64,000 bases of DNA from Yersinia thracica (lineage in GTDB: Bacteria > Pseudomonadota > Gammaproteobacteria > Enterobacterales > Enterobacteriaceae): assembly GCF_902170565.1 (NCBI RefSeq), contig NZ_CABHXX010000009.1, positions 62,001-126,000 on the forward strand, read 5' to 3'. Positions 9,562 to 19,989 of this stretch are shown here, piece by piece (positions within the stretch are counted from its first letter, which is position 1; every line of letters begins with the position of its first letter). The notes under the pieces were generated by a model. The model ran no database searches. It was given only the letters and a program-made list of their open reading frames with translations, and had not been told where the DNA came from. The translations under genes and the position numbers were made by a program.

Positions 9562-10314
9562 TTAGATGATGTCAATTTCTGCAACAGAGGGGTAAACGTA
9601 GCTTGGGCGGAATGGCATCGCTTCAATATCCGTTAATGTCGAGACACCGGATAGCACCAAAATAGTCTCAAGACCCGCCTGGAAACCGGCCAAAATATCA
9701 GTGCGCAGATTATCGCCCACAATGACGGTGCTTTCTGAATGCGCCTGCATTTTATTCAGTGCGGCACGGATAATCCACGGGCTAGGTTTGCCGACATAAA
9801 ATGGCTTACGGCCAGAGATTTTCTCGATTGGGGCACACAATGCGCCACAGGCTGGTGAAAAACCGTGACCATGACTATCGGGGTTGGTGGCAATAAAACG
9901 CGCCCCATTGGCGACGAAATAGGCCGCTTTATGCATCATATCCCAGTTGTATGAGCGGGTTTCACCCACAATCACAAAATCAGGATTGATATCAGTAATA
10001 GTAAAACCTGCTTTATACAATTCGTGAACTAATGCACCTTCACCCACCACATAGGCTTTTTTACCATCCTGACGGCGCAGAAAATCGGCCGTTGCCATTG
10101 CGGAGGTATAAAAAGCACTTTCCGGCACTTCCAGCCCAGCAGAATGAAAACGGTTAGCCAGATCCTGAGCAGTTTGTGAGGGATAGTTGGTCAAAATAAC
10201 CAGCGGCATTCCGGCTTCTTGAATTCGGGCCAGAAATACATCAGCACCGGGTACGGGGTGATTATCATGCAACAACACACCATCGATATCGCAAATAACA
10301 CTTTTAATTGTCAT
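9562..10314 (-). CDS. nagD: HAD-superfamily nucleotide phosphatase NagD
   Basis: Cytosolic HAD phosphatase of the NagD subfamily; the E. coli enzyme prefers UMP and GMP. The 250-residue protein begins with the nucleophile motif as DIDGVLLHDN (residues 9-18) and has the lysine of motif III in GKPSPWIIRAAL and the acidic motif in VGDNLRTDILAG. It is the last gene of nagBACD, 90 bp after nagC. The link of the phosphatase to amino-sugar use is by position only. Confidence 0.97.
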   Translation of the reverse strand: MTIKSVICDIDGVLLHDNHPVPGADVFLARIQEAGMPLVILTNYPSQTAQDLANRFHSAGLEVPESAFYTSAMATADFLRRQDGKKAYVVGEGALVHELYKAGFTITDINPDFVIVGETRSYNWDMMHKAAYFVANGARFIATNPDSHGHGFSPACGALCAPIEKISGRKPFYVGKPSPWIIRAALNKMQAHSESTVIVGDNLRTDILAGFQAGLETILVLSGVSTLTDIEAMPFRPSYVYPSVAEIDII

Positions 10315-10404
10315 TGTTTAAATTACTCTTTTAGCCGCAGCAATGAGTCACTATAACATGGCCGATGGTGAAACTGACCCTGCCGTTGTCTTATCTATAA
10401 GGGA

Positions 10405-11628
10405 TTAATTTTCCAGCAAGCGTTGCAGTAATACGCCGTTCAACATGGCGCGCTTGGCCAAAGCAAAAGCCCCAATGGCTGATTGATGGTCAAGCTGAGA
10501 AGTGACCACGGGGAGATTTTGGCGGAAGTTTTTCAGCACTTGCGTATTTATGCAACCTTGAATGGCCGGGAGCAGGATTTTATGGGCTTCAATAATTTCC
10601 CCGGCAATCACGACTTTTTGCGGGTTAAACAAGTTGATCGCAATGGAGATGGCTTTCCCCAAGTAGCGGCCGACGTGTTCAATCACCTCACTTGCCAGTA
10701 AATCGCCTTTGTTTGCGGCCTTGCAGATGGCACCAATATGGCAATCATCCAAGGTTAACTTGCTCGGATAACCCTGCGTGAGCAGGTGACGTACGCGGTT
10801 TTCAATGGCCGCATTAGATGCCACGGTTTCCAGACAACCAAAATTACCGCAATAGCAGCGCTCGCCCAGGGGATCAATCTGAATATGGCCTATCTCACCT
10901 ACGTTGCCATTACTGCCTAAAAATATTTGGCTGTTAACAATGATGCCAGCGCCGGTACCGCGGTGCAGACGAACCAAAATGGAGTCCTCGCAGTCACGGG
11001 TCGCCCCAAAATAGTGCTCAGCCAGTGCCAAACTACGAATGTCGTGGCCGACGAAGCTGGTGACATTAAACCGATTTTGCAGATTTTCGACTAACGGCCA
11101 GTTGCTAATGTTGATATGTGGCATATAGCGCACGATACCTTTGCTCGGCTCAACCAAACCGGGGAGAATGACGGCGATGGCGATCAGTTCACGTAATTTG
11201 CGCTGATAAGCTTCAATAAACTGGCTGATAATATTAAATAATGCGTGTTCGAGAGTTTCTTGTGTGCGCTCAGGTAGGGGATAGTGCTCTTCACCCAGCG
11301 ACTTACCGCTCATATCAAACAGCGTGATAGTGGCATCATGGCGGCCCAAACGGACGGCGATAGTATGGAATTGGCGATTCTCGGTCACGATAGAAATCGC
11401 CCGGCGACCCCCGGTGGAGGCTTGCTGATCGACTTCTTTGATCAGCCCGCGCTCCAACAGTTGGCGAGTAATTTTGGTGACACTGGCGGGAGCGAGCTGG
11501 CTGAGATCGGCAATTTGAATGCGCGAAATCGGGCCTTGCTGATCAATGAGCCGATAAACAACGGCGCCATTGAGTTGTTTCACAAGATCCACATTACCAA
11601 TTTGTGACTGTACGCCGGTGCTCATCAA
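10405..11628 (-). CDS. nagC: N-acetylglucosamine repressor NagC (ROK family)
   Basis: Transcriptional repressor of nag and chitin genes that is released by GlcNAc-6-phosphate. The 407 residues have an N-terminal winged helix-turn-helix (about 15-75, including ISRIQIADLSQLAPASVTKI), then a ROK sugar-binding domain with the zinc signature GHIQIDPLGERCYCGNFGCLE split over residues 247-267. It overlaps nothing but starts 13 bp after the nagA stop. Its predicted operators occur between nagB and nagE and upstream of chiP in this window, giving a self-contained regulon. Confidence 0.98.
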   Translation of the reverse strand: MMSTGVQSQIGNVDLVKQLNGAVVYRLIDQQGPISRIQIADLSQLAPASVTKITRQLLERGLIKEVDQQASTGGRRAISIVTENRQFHTIAVRLGRHDATITLFDMSGKSLGEEHYPLPERTQETLEHALFNIISQFIEAYQRKLRELIAIAVILPGLVEPSKGIVRYMPHINISNWPLVENLQNRFNVTSFVGHDIRSLALAEHYFGATRDCEDSILVRLHRGTGAGIIVNSQIFLGSNGNVGEIGHIQIDPLGERCYCGNFGCLETVASNAAIENRVRHLLTQGYPSKLTLDDCHIGAICKAANKGDLLASEVIEHVGRYLGKAISIAINLFNPQKVVIAGEIIEAHKILLPAIQGCINTQVLKNFRQNLPVVTSQLDHQSAIGAFALAKRAMLNGVLLQRLLEN

Positions 11629-11641
11629 TAAAATTACTCGC

Positions 11642-12793
11642 TTATTTTAAAACCTCGTTACCGTTAACGATGGTTTTAGTGATTTTATAATCGCGGGTAA
11701 AGGCAGTCAGGTTGGCCACTTTGCCAGCTTCAATACTCCCTAACTGCTTATCCACGCCAATCGCGCGGGCCGCATAAAGTGTCGCCATGCGTAATGCTTC
11801 ATCCAGCGCAATGCCAACATGCTCAACACTATTTTGTACCGCTTCTATCATGGTCAGTGCTGAACCGCTTAGTGTGCCATTTTCATCCACACATAAACCA
11901 TTACGATAGTATATTGTTTTACCAGCAAAAATAAATTGATCAATTTCAGTACCTGCGCCAGCCGGAGCAGTGGCATCAGTGACCAGCACCAACTTCTCGC
12001 CTTTCAGCTTCTTCGCATTACGAATGTTGGCCCAATCTACATGCAGCCCATCAGCAATGACGCCGGTATACACTTCTGGCGTGTCGAAAATTGCCCCAAT
12101 CAGGCCCGGTTCGCGCCCCGAAATGTAAGGCATTGCATTATAAAGGTGCGTGGCAAAGCGGATACCGGCGGCAAAACCTTGACGGGCTTGCTGATATGTC
12201 GCATTTGAGTGACCGGAAGAAACCAAAATACCGGCTTCTGTCAGCTGACGAATATATTTGGCGTCAACCATTTCTGGTGCCAAAGTCACTTTGGTAATGA
12301 CATCCGCATTGGCACACAGATAATCAATCATTTCAGCGCTAGGTTTACGGATAAACGCCGGGTTATGAGTGCCTTTTTTCTGTGGGCTAATATAAGGCCC
12401 CTCCAGATGCAGGCCCAAAGCCTGATGCTGGTTTTTTTGCAGATATGAGCGCATGACATCAACGCCGTGCTTCATATATTCATCACTGCAAGTAATCAGT
12501 GTCGGCAGGAAGCTGGTGCATCCTGATTTTTCATTCGCGCGCTGCATGATTTCCAGCGTCTTTTCGGAGATGGCCTCAAGCGAATCATTGAATTGCACAC
12601 CACCGCAGCCATTAAGCTGAACATCAATAAAACCGGGGGCCAGAATGGCACCACCCAAGTCGCGTACCTCAATGCCAGCCGGAAGTTCATCGGCAGGACA
12701 GATACGTTCGATCAATCCGTTAGCCACGACAACAGCGTGATTATCCAGTACTTCATGGCTGGTATAAATACGGCCGTGAGTTAAAGCGTACAT
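11642..12793 (-). CDS. nagA: N-acetylglucosamine-6-phosphate deacetylase
   Basis: Removes acetate from GlcNAc-6-P to give GlcN-6-P in the cytosol. The 383 residues show the amidohydrolase barrel: [16 protein letters not shown] near residue 130 (metal-binding glutamate region), [10 protein letters not shown] (about 195) and HLYNAMPY (about 215), and the catalytic aspartate in [10 protein letters not shown] (about 273). It is second in nagBACD, 19 bp after nagB. Confidence 0.98.
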   Translation of the reverse strand: MYALTHGRIYTSHEVLDNHAVVVANGLIERICPADELPAGIEVRDLGGAILAPGFIDVQLNGCGGVQFNDSLEAISEKTLEIMQRANEKSGCTSFLPTLITCSDEYMKHGVDVMRSYLQKNQHQALGLHLEGPYISPQKKGTHNPAFIRKPSAEMIDYLCANADVITKVTLAPEMVDAKYIRQLTEAGILVSSGHSNATYQQARQGFAAGIRFATHLYNAMPYISGREPGLIGAIFDTPEVYTGVIADGLHVDWANIRNAKKLKGEKLVLVTDATAPAGAGTEIDQFIFAGKTIYYRNGLCVDENGTLSGSALTMIEAVQNSVEHVGIALDEALRMATLYAARAIGVDKQLGSIEAGKVANLTAFTRDYKITKTIVNGNEVLK

Positions 12794-12812
12794 CTTAGCC
12801 CCCTAATAACTG

Positions 12813-13613
12813 TTACAGATTCTTGATGTTTTCAGCTTCTAACTCGCTGAAATATTTTACAGTTTTAACCTTCAATTCCATCGTCGATGGTTCGTCACAC
12901 ACCATAATGGCTTTGGCATGCAGTTGTAGGCAACTGATGGTCCACATGTGGTTGATGCTGCCTTCGACTGCGGCTTGCAAGGCTTGCGCTTTACCGCGAC
13001 CGGTCACCAGAATCATCACTTCTTCAGCATCTAACAATGTGCCGACACCGACGGTAAGTGCGTATTTCGGCACGAGGTTTGCATCACCACCAAAGAAGCG
13101 CGAGTTCGCGATGCGAGTTTCTTCGGTCAGGGTTTTGATGCGGGTACGAGAGGCTAAAGAAGAGGCCGGCTCATTAAAGGCAATGTGGCCATCAACGCCC
13201 ACGCCACCCATGAACAGGTTAATTTTGCCGTAAGATTTCATTTTTTCTTCGTAACGACGACATTCTTCATCGATATCAGGCGCGTTACCGTTCAGTAGAT
13301 TGATATTTTCAGCAGGGATGTCGACATGATCAAAGAAGTTTGTGTGCATGAAGGTGTAGTAGCTTTCTGGGTGCTCTTGCGGCAGCCCAACATATTCATC
13401 CATGTTGAAAGTGACCACGTTTTTGAAGCTCACTTCACCGGCTTTATACAGCGCAACCAAGTGCTTATACGCTTCCATCGGTGTGCCGCCAGTAGGCAGA
13501 CCCAGTACAAATGGACGCTCGGCGGTGGGTTTAAATGCATTGATGCGGTTAAGGATATAACGTGCGGCCCATTTACCAACTTCTGTGGTGTTTTTCAGTG
13601 GGATAAGTCTCAT
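12813..13613 (-). CDS. nagB: Glucosamine-6-phosphate deaminase
   Basis: Converts GlcN-6-P to fructose-6-P and ammonia; in E. coli it is allosterically activated by GlcNAc-6-P. The 266 residues match the family exactly. Visible signatures are FNMDEYVGL (catalytic Asp72 region) and [14 protein letters not shown] (catalytic Asp141/His143 region). It is the first gene of nagBACD and divergent from nagE across a NagC/CRP control region. Confidence 0.98.
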   Translation of the reverse strand: MRLIPLKNTTEVGKWAARYILNRINAFKPTAERPFVLGLPTGGTPMEAYKHLVALYKAGEVSFKNVVTFNMDEYVGLPQEHPESYYTFMHTNFFDHVDIPAENINLLNGNAPDIDEECRRYEEKMKSYGKINLFMGGVGVDGHIAFNEPASSLASRTRIKTLTEETRIANSRFFGGDANLVPKYALTVGVGTLLDAEEVMILVTGRGKAQALQAAVEGSINHMWTISCLQLHAKAIMVCDEPSTMELKVKTVKYFSELEAENIKNL

Positions 13614-13716
13614 CTTGCACCTCTTTGATTGCTAATAGTGGCTATACTCTACGCGGATTGAATCATTCAGATAAGCGTAACTCAGATTTTGACTCATGCG
13701 TTGGTACAATGCTTTG

Positions 13717-13741
13717 TTCATTTTTCGAATGATAAAATAAG
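13717..13741 (-). promoter_or_regulatory. NagC operator, nagB side
   Basis: An A/T-rich imperfect palindrome (TTATTTTATCATTCG on the minus strand) resembles the nagB-side NagC box of E. coli. Its centre is about 96 bp from the nagE-side box, close to nine helical turns, so the two could be bridged by a DNA loop. Confidence 0.65.
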
Positions 13742-13785
13742 TTTTGTGTCATGGCTAGTGTATTGGTGCTTTTTGACTGGTTTTT

Positions 13786-13801
13786 GGTGACGTTTATCAC
13801 A
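13786..13801. promoter_or_regulatory. CRP site between nagB and nagE
   Basis: GGTGA-CGTTTA-TCACA differs from the CRP consensus TGTGA-N6-TCACA at one base. It lies between the two NagC boxes, the same arrangement as in E. coli, where CRP activates both directions. Confidence 0.7.
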
Positions 13802-13812
13802 AAATAGGGGGT

Positions 13813-13838
13813 TTTAATTTGCGTTACGAAATAAATTT
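13813..13838 (+). promoter_or_regulatory. NagC operator, nagE side
   Basis: TTTAATTTGCGTTACGAAAT and the bases after it match, at most positions, the high-affinity E. coli nagE operator as I remember it. It lies just upstream of a TACACT sequence that could serve as the nagE -10 element. Confidence 0.7.
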
Positions 13839-13984
13839 TTTACACTCCGCAATGAGTCATTTGTATCGTGAATAAATAGCGCGCCGTGAATAAATAGAAA
13901 GTGTGCCATGCGTTTTTCTAAAAGGTAGTGAGTCAAATAAATAAACTACTTAAAGGGTCCGATATCGGACGAATAGGGGGAAAG

Positions 13985-16018
13985 GTGAATATTCTTAGTT
14001 ACTTGCAAAAAGTGGGTCGGGCTCTGATGGTCCCAGTGGCGACACTGCCTGCAGCCGCGATATTGATGGGTGTGGGCTACTGGATAGACCCGGTCAGCTG
14101 GGGGGGTGATAATGCGCTAGCGGCATTGTTTATCAAGTCCGGTGCCGCCATCATCGATAATATGTCCGTGCTGTTCGCCATTGGTGTGGCTTATGGTATG
14201 TCAAAAGATAAAGACGGTGCTGCTGCATTGACCGGCTTTGTCGGCTTCCTGGTATTGACGACTCTATGTTCGCCAGCCGCGGTTTCGATGATTCAAAAGA
14301 TCCCGGTTGATCAGGTTCCTGCTGCTTTCGGCAAAATCAACAACCAGTTCGTGGGTATCCTGGTGGGTATCATCTCAGCTGAGTTGTACAACCGCTTCAG
14401 CAGCGTTGAATTGCCAAAAGCACTCTCTTTCTTCAGCGGTCGCCGTCTGGTTCCGATTCTGACGTCTTTCCTGATGATCGTGGTTGCCTTCATTCTGATG
14501 TACGTTTGGCCACTGATTTATAACGCATTGGTGACTTTCGGCGAATACATCAAAGATATGGGTTCTGTGGGCGCGGGTATCTATGCCTTCTTCAACCGCT
14601 TGCTGATCCCAGTCGGTCTGCATCATGCCCTGAACTCCGTGTTCTGGTTTGACGTTGCCGGTATTAACGATATTCCTAACTTCCTGGGTGGCCAACAGTC
14701 CATCGATAGCGGTAAAGCTGTTGTCGGTATCACTGGCCGTTATCAGGCAGGTTTCTTCCCAATTATGATGTTTGGTTTACCGGGTGCTGCGTTGGCGATT
14801 TATCACTGCGCTCGTCCGGAAAACAGAGCGAAAGTGGCGGGTATCATGTTGGCGGGAGCATTCGCTGCCTTCTTCACCGGTATCACTGAACCACTTGAAT
14901 TCTCCTTCATGTTCGTGGCTCCAGTGCTGTACTTCATCCACGCCGTGCTGACCGGTATTTCTGTGTTCATCGCCGCCAGTATGCATTGGATTGCCGGCTT
15001 TGGCTTCAGCGCCGGTCTGGTGGATATGGTGTTGTCTTCGCGTAACCCGCTGGCGACACATTGGTACATGTTGATCCCGCAAGGTCTGGTGTTCTTCGCC
15101 ATTTACTACGTGGTATTCCGTTTCACCATCAAGAAATTCAACTTGCTGACTCCAGGCCGTGAACTGGCTGTTGAAGGCAGTGAAGAAGATGGTTATGACG
15201 TGAATGTTGATAAGACGCCTGAAGTTAACGAAAGCGAAATTAATGGTCTGGCGCGTCGTTACATTGGTGCCATCGGCGGTTCAGATAACTTGACAGGTAT
15301 TGATGCTTGTATCACCCGCCTGCGTTTGAACGTGAAAGATTCTGCCTTGGTCAATGACGTTGTAGCCAAGCGTTTAGGCGCTTCTGGTGTTATTCGTCTG
15401 AACAAACAAAGTGTGCAAGTGATTGTGGGTACTCGTGCGGAACTGATTGCTTCGGCAATGCGTACGGTATTGGCCGGTGGCCCGGTTCCTGCGGCAAGTA
15501 GCTCTGTTGCTCCTGCTGCGGCCAAGCCTCAAGCGGTCATTAACACCACGAAAACAGCTTCTCTGATATTGGTTTCTCCCATCACCGGTGATGTTGTGGC
15601 TTTGGAAGAGGTCCCTGATGAAGCCTTTGCCAGTAAAGCGGTAGGTGAAGGTATTGCCATTCGTCCGACGGATAAAACAGTGGTTTCTCCGGCGAACGGT
15701 ACCATCGTAAAAATCTTCAATACTGACCATGCTTTCTGCCTGGAAACTGAAACCGGCGCTGAGATTGTGGTTCATATCGGGATTGATACCGTGAAACTGA
15801 ACGGCCAGGGCTTTGCACGTCTGGTTGAAGAAGGTGCCACTGTGGTTGCTGGTCAACCGGTGCTGGAACTGGACTTGGCTTATCTGAATGCTAATGCGCG
15901 CTCAATGATTAGCCCAGTTGTCGTCAGTAATATTGATGATTATGCCGGTATCTCGGTATTGGCAGGGGGTTCTGTGGTTGCCGGTCAAAGCCAATTGTTT
16001 GAGATCCAAGGCAAATAA
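13985..16018 (+). CDS. nagE: N-acetylglucosamine-specific PTS transporter EIICBA
   Basis: Imports and phosphorylates GlcNAc at C6. Domains in order: EIIC membrane part (about residues 1-385, with the EPLEFSFMF signature), EIIB with the phospho-cysteine in TGIDACITRLRL (about 415), an Ala/Pro-rich linker, and EIIA with the active histidine in VVHIGIDTVKLNGQGF (about 596). I start at GTG 13985 because family homology begins at NILSYLQKVGRAL and GGGGAAAG precedes it. An upstream in-frame GTG at 13928 would add 19 non-conserved residues. Divergent from nagB, under NagC and CRP control. Confidence 0.96.
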   Translation: MNILSYLQKVGRALMVPVATLPAAAILMGVGYWIDPVSWGGDNALAALFIKSGAAIIDNMSVLFAIGVAYGMSKDKDGAAALTGFVGFLVLTTLCSPAAVSMIQKIPVDQVPAAFGKINNQFVGILVGIISAELYNRFSSVELPKALSFFSGRRLVPILTSFLMIVVAFILMYVWPLIYNALVTFGEYIKDMGSVGAGIYAFFNRLLIPVGLHHALNSVFWFDVAGINDIPNFLGGQQSIDSGKAVVGITGRYQAGFFPIMMFGLPGAALAIYHCARPENRAKVAGIMLAGAFAAFFTGITEPLEFSFMFVAPVLYFIHAVLTGISVFIAASMHWIAGFGFSAGLVDMVLSSRNPLATHWYMLIPQGLVFFAIYYVVFRFTIKKFNLLTPGRELAVEGSEEDGYDVNVDKTPEVNESEINGLARRYIGAIGGSDNLTGIDACITRLRLNVKDSALVNDVVAKRLGASGVIRLNKQSVQVIVGTRAELIASAMRTVLAGGPVPAASSSVAPAAAKPQAVINTTKTASLILVSPITGDVVALEEVPDEAFASKAVGEGIAIRPTDKTVVSPANGTIVKIFNTDHAFCLETETGAEIVVHIGIDTVKLNGQGFARLVEEGATVVAGQPVLELDLAYLNANARSMISPVVVSNIDDYAGISVLAGGSVVAGQSQLFEIQGK

Positions 16019-16108
16019 CTTGAGATCAAAGGTAAATAATGAGTTTAAGATTCGCAGTGAAAAAGTGCTGATGTACTGAGTCACTGGTCGGAGTTTTCAT
16101 CAAAGCAG

Positions 16109-16139
16109 CGGGAAGAGAGCAATCTCTTCCCGTTTTTTT
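16109..16139 (+). terminator. nagE terminator
   Basis: A perfect 10-bp stem (CGGGAAGAGA/TCTCTTCCCG, loop GCAA) is followed by TTTTTTT. It is a strong intrinsic terminator ending 83 bp before glnS. Confidence 0.92.
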
Positions 16140-16221
16140 GTTTTATTTCGGTTGTTTCCAAGTCGGGCTTGTTGGATTATATGCGGTTATATTTGTTGCG
16201 TTTGCATTGAGGAATAGAACA

Positions 16222-17889
16222 ATGAGTGAGGCAGAAGCCCGCCCGAGTAATTTTATCCGTCAGATTATTGACGAAGATTTAGCCAGCGGCAAACACACGT
16301 CGGTTCATACCCGCTTTCCGCCAGAGCCAAACGGCTACTTGCATATTGGTCATGCGAAGTCTATTTGCCTGAACTTTGGTATTGCACAAGACTATCAGGG
16401 CCAATGCAATCTGCGTTTTGATGACACCAACCCAGTGAAGGAAGATGTCGAGTTCGTCGAGTCGATTAAACGCGACGTCGAGTGGCTAGGCTTCACCTGG
16501 AGCGGTGATGTACGTTACTCCTCAGACTATTTTGATCAATTGTTCCAGTACGCTGTAGAGCTGATTAACAAGGGCTTGGCGTATGTGGATGAGCTGACTG
16601 CTGAGCAGATGCGCGAATATCGCGGCACGCTGACCGCACCGGGCAAAAATAGCCCTTATCGCGACCGCAGTGTGGAAGAAAACTTGGCACTGTTTGAGAA
16701 AATGCGTGCCGGTGGTTTTGCTGAAGGCACCGCTTGCTTGCGCGCCAAAATCGACATGGCGTCGCCGTTTATGGTCATGCGTGACCCGGTGTTGTATCGC
16801 ATTAAGTTTGCCGAGCATCATCAGTCCGGTAACAAGTGGTGCATCTACCCGATGTATGACTTTACCCATTGTATTTCTGATGCGATCGAAGGAATTACCC
16901 ATTCACTCTGTACTTTAGAGTTCCAGGATAACCGCCGCTTGTATGATTGGGTGCTGGATAATATCTCCATTGAATGTCATCCGCGTCAGTATGAGTTCTC
17001 TCGCCTGAATCTCGAATATTCCATTATGTCTAAGCGTAAGCTGAACCAATTGGTGACCGAGAAGGTGGTAGAGGGCTGGGATGATCCACGTATGCCAACC
17101 ATCTCTGGCTTGCGTCGTCGTGGCTATACCGCAGCATCAATTCGTGAATTCTGCCGCCGTATTGGCGTCACCAAACAGGATAACAACGTTGAGATGATGG
17201 CGCTGGAATCCTGTATCCGTGATGATCTGAACGAAAATGCCCCACGGGCTATGGCCGTTCTTGACCCCATCAAGGTGGTTATCGAGAACCGTGCGTCAGG
17301 GGAAGAGTGGCTGACCATGCCAAATCACCCGAATAACCCGGATATGGGCACCCGTCAGGTCCCTTTCGACAGTGAGATTTATATTGATCGCGCTGATTTC
17401 CGTGAAGAAGCCAATAAGCAATACAAACGCCTGGTTCTGGGTAAAGAAGTGCGCCTGCGTAATGCTTATGTGCTCAAAGCTGAGCGTGTTGAAAAAGACG
17501 CAGAAGGCAATGTCACGACGCTTTATTGCAGCTATGACGCAGAGACTTTAAACAAAGATCCTGCTGATGGACGTAAAGTGAAAGGCGTTATTCATTGGGT
17601 TTCTGTGAAGCATGCATTGCCAGCGGAAATCCGGTTATATGACCGTTTGTTTAGTGTACCAAACCCAGCGGCGGCGGAAGATTTCTTGTCCACCATCAAC
17701 CCTGAGTCTTTGATTATCCGTCAGGGCTTCGTTGAGCCAAGCTTAGCTGATGCGACACCAGAAAAAACCTATCAGTTTGAACGTGAAGGTTATTTCTGTG
17801 CCGATAGCCGTTATTCACGGCCAGAAGCTTTGGTGTTTAACCGCACTGTAGGTCTGCGTGATACCTGGGCGGCTAAAGTCACTAACTAG
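16222..17889 (+). CDS. glnS: Glutaminyl-tRNA synthetase
   Basis: Class I aminoacyl-tRNA synthetase charging tRNA-Gln, including the three tRNA-Gln genes in this window. I start at [14 protein letters not shown] (ATG 16222), giving 555 residues versus 554 in E. coli; an upstream in-frame codon at 16138 lies inside the nagE terminator region and is rejected. HIGH appears as [12 protein letters not shown] near residue 37 and KMSKS as SIMSKRKLN near 268. Two C-terminal beta-barrel domains read the anticodon. Confidence 0.98.
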   Translation: MSEAEARPSNFIRQIIDEDLASGKHTSVHTRFPPEPNGYLHIGHAKSICLNFGIAQDYQGQCNLRFDDTNPVKEDVEFVESIKRDVEWLGFTWSGDVRYSSDYFDQLFQYAVELINKGLAYVDELTAEQMREYRGTLTAPGKNSPYRDRSVEENLALFEKMRAGGFAEGTACLRAKIDMASPFMVMRDPVLYRIKFAEHHQSGNKWCIYPMYDFTHCISDAIEGITHSLCTLEFQDNRRLYDWVLDNISIECHPRQYEFSRLNLEYSIMSKRKLNQLVTEKVVEGWDDPRMPTISGLRRRGYTAASIREFCRRIGVTKQDNNVEMMALESCIRDDLNENAPRAMAVLDPIKVVIENRASGEEWLTMPNHPNNPDMGTRQVPFDSEIYIDRADFREEANKQYKRLVLGKEVRLRNAYVLKAERVEKDAEGNVTTLYCSYDAETLNKDPADGRKVKGVIHWVSVKHALPAEIRLYDRLFSVPNPAAAEDFLSTINPESLIIRQGFVEPSLADATPEKTYQFEREGYFCADSRYSRPEALVFNRTVGLRDTWAAKVTN

Positions 17890-17914
17890 TATAGTTGCTG
17901 GATTTACCCCAATT

Positions 17915-17939
17915 GGCGTGGCTTAGTCCACGCCTTTTT
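17915..17939 (+). terminator. glnS terminator
   Basis: Stem GGCGTGG/CCACGCC (loop CTTAGT) followed by TTTTTC, 25 bp after the glnS stop. Confidence 0.9.
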
Positions 17940-18264
17940 CATGCCCATTATAGGGGTGTTGTTAGTTTTACTAAACACGGCCCCATCCTTTCAATTTCTT
18001 CTCTTTCCCATCCTATTCTTTGGTCAATCTCGACTGATTGTATTCTTTTCTCTCCTTTGAGTGGCTGTCTGTAAGTCTTTCTTAAATATTCGCTTTACGA
18101 ATTAACTAAGAAAATAACACTGATTTACTCGGATAAATCTTATGTTTAACTGGTTAAGCTGAAACCATTCAAGATGTCAATATGAGACGATTTCGCTTCT
18201 AAATTATCCTCTTATGCATTGTTTTTTAAGCTTTTGTGAACTCTGTAATATTTTTTCACAGTTA

Positions 18265-18280
18265 TGTGCTCATTGTCATA
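18265..18280 (+). promoter_or_regulatory. Candidate CRP site upstream of chiP
   Basis: TGTGC-TCATTG-TCATA matches 8 of 10 consensus CRP positions. It would sit about 74 bp upstream of a start site predicted from the TATATT at 18335. The rest of 17940-18505 holds no gene I can support. Confidence 0.4.
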
Positions 18281-18306
18281 CTTTGAATAATTAGCTCCTT
18301 TTTTGA

Positions 18307-18331
18307 TTGATAATTCGCGTCGCGAAAAATA
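18307..18331 (+). promoter_or_regulatory. Candidate NagC operator of chiP
   Basis: The core TTCGCG-T-CGCGAA is a perfect palindrome in an A/T-rich context, as in NagC boxes. It overlaps the expected -35 region of a promoter whose -10 would be TATATT at 18335-18340, so binding there should repress chiP. Confidence 0.55.
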
Positions 18332-18505
18332 GTCTATATTCCAGCAACAATCTTCGTGAGTGTGTATTTCGACAGCGAAGTTTGTTTTTTTAATGAGCAA
18401 CTGCTGGTGGAGATTTCTTCCCAGCAAAACTTTACCCACTAGGGTTTTTTTGAGGCTAAACCTGTGAGCTGTGGTGGACACAGGGACGGCACTTTAAATG
18501 TGATG

Positions 18506-18519
18506 TCAAAGAGGAATTT
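18506..18519 (+). promoter_or_regulatory. ChiX small-RNA pairing site over the chiP Shine-Dalgarno
   Basis: TCAAAGAGGAATTT in the chiP leader is the exact complement of the conserved ChiX seed AAATTCCTCTTTGA known from E. coli and Salmonella, and it contains the GAGGA ribosome-binding site 10 bp upstream of ATG. Pairing would block chiP translation. The chiX gene itself is not in this window. Confidence 0.8.
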
Positions 18520-18525
18520 TTTCAT

Positions 18526-19929
18526 ATGGTTACGCACGGTGCTAAACGTAAAACATTGGCGCTCGCAGTCGCGGGTGCCTTGTTAGGAACGGGGTTTATG
18601 GCTGCCCCAGAAGCCAAGGCAGAAGGCTTTGTTGATGATTCATCACTGACGGGTGGTATTTACTATTGGCAGCGTCAGCGTGACCGTAAGGATTTAACGC
18701 CGGGTAGCGCAGAGTATGGCAAGTATGTTGCTAACCTGCATCACTCCACCTTTAACGCCAATCTCGATTTCTCATCCGGCTATGCCGCAGATATGTTCGG
18801 TATTGATTTAGCGGCTTTCGGTGCAGTTGAAATGACCAACAGCGGCCCAGCGGCTCCAAACGAAATTGGCTTCAGTGATGCCAAAACTCGTTGGGATGAA
18901 AAATGGACCGGCGATAAGAGTGGCGTCAGTATTTACAAAGCGGCAGCCAAATTCAAATTAGGTGATTTCTGGGCGCGTGGTGGTTATATCCAACCTACTG
19001 GCCAGACACTGTTAGCTCCACACTGGAGCTTTATGCCAGGCACCTATCGTGGTGCTGAAGGTGGCGCGAAATTTGATTTTGATACAGCGGGCGCACTGTC
19101 CATGTCTTACATGTGGACTGATGAATATAAAGCGCCTTGGTATCAGAATATGTACAACTTCCGTCAAGCTGATGGCAAGACCGGCATAAGTTACCTGCAC
19201 TCAATTGGTGCCAAATACGACTTTAAAAACAAGCTGGTACTGGAAACCGCATTCGGTCAAGCCAAAGATTACATGGACCAATACTTTGCGAAAGCCTCTT
19301 ATGCTTTCCCAGTTGCGGGTAATGATCTACGGACTTCTTATCAATTCTACGGTGCGAAAGACAAAGTTGATGGCGGTTTCAAAGATGTTAATGACGTCTA
19401 TGACGGCCTTGCCTGGCTACAAGCATTGACTCTCGGCTATACCACTGGGCCATTTGATTTGCGCCTGGAGGGGACTTGGGCCAAAGCTGATGGTAACCAA
19501 GGTTACTTCCTGCAACGTATGACCCCAGGCTACGCAACCTCCAATGGTCGCCTGGACGTGTGGTGGGATTCCCGCTCTGACTTCAACGCCAACGGCGAAA
19601 AAGCGCTGTTTGGTGGTGTGATGTATGACCTGAAAAACTGGAATATGGCCGGTTGGTCAGTCGGGACTTCTTATGCTTATGGTTGGGATGCCAAACCAAG
19701 CACCAATCCAATTTATGACCAGAATGTGCGTTTGAAAGAATCGGCATGGAACTTTGACGTGCTGTACACCCTGCAAGAAGGCCGGGCGAAAGGCACATTA
19801 TTCAAACTGCATTACACCATGTATGACAACCACACCAATATCCCAAGCTATGGTGGCGGTTTCGGCAACGTATTCCAGGATGAAAAAGACGTCAAATTCA
19901 TTGTGATTGCGCCATTTACTATCTTCTGA
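18526..19929 (+). CDS. chiP: Chitoporin ChiP, outer-membrane chito-oligosaccharide channel
   Basis: Outer-membrane porin of the OprD-like family for GlcNAc oligomers. The 467-residue precursor has a signal peptide ending near [10 protein letters not shown] (about residue 32), then alternating aromatic and polar strands typical of a beta-barrel, and ends in phenylalanine (IAPFTIF), the usual sorting signal. It is first in chiP-chiQ-chb. Control is predicted by NagC and CRP at the promoter and ChiX at the ribosome-binding site. Confidence 0.95.
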   Translation: MVTHGAKRKTLALAVAGALLGTGFMAAPEAKAEGFVDDSSLTGGIYYWQRQRDRKDLTPGSAEYGKYVANLHHSTFNANLDFSSGYAADMFGIDLAAFGAVEMTNSGPAAPNEIGFSDAKTRWDEKWTGDKSGVSIYKAAAKFKLGDFWARGGYIQPTGQTLLAPHWSFMPGTYRGAEGGAKFDFDTAGALSMSYMWTDEYKAPWYQNMYNFRQADGKTGISYLHSIGAKYDFKNKLVLETAFGQAKDYMDQYFAKASYAFPVAGNDLRTSYQFYGAKDKVDGGFKDVNDVYDGLAWLQALTLGYTTGPFDLRLEGTWAKADGNQGYFLQRMTPGYATSNGRLDVWWDSRSDFNANGEKALFGGVMYDLKNWNMAGWSVGTSYAYGWDAKPSTNPIYDQNVRLKESAWNFDVLYTLQEGRAKGTLFKLHYTMYDNHTNIPSYGGGFGNVFQDEKDVKFIVIAPFTIF

Positions 19930-19950
19930 TTTTACCCCGTTTGATTGCCA

Positions 19951-19972
19951 TCCCCGGCCACCGTGCCGGGGA
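19951..19972 (+). terminator. Hairpin between chiP and chiQ
   Basis: Stem CCCCGGC/GCCGGGG between the chiP stop and the chiQ start, with no T run after it. It more likely stabilises the chiP mRNA or partly attenuates than terminates. Confidence 0.4.
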
Positions 19973-19989
19973 CATAATGGAGTGCCACC

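Noticed and set aside
13928-13984. A longer nagE starting at GTG 13928
   Set aside because: The extra 19 residues are not family-like, and the conserved N-terminus begins at GTG 13985 with a better-placed ribosome-binding site.
18212-18481. An 89-codon minus-strand frame in the chiP leader
   Set aside because: No good ribosome-binding site and no family resemblance, and it overlaps the predicted chiP promoter, NagC box and leader.
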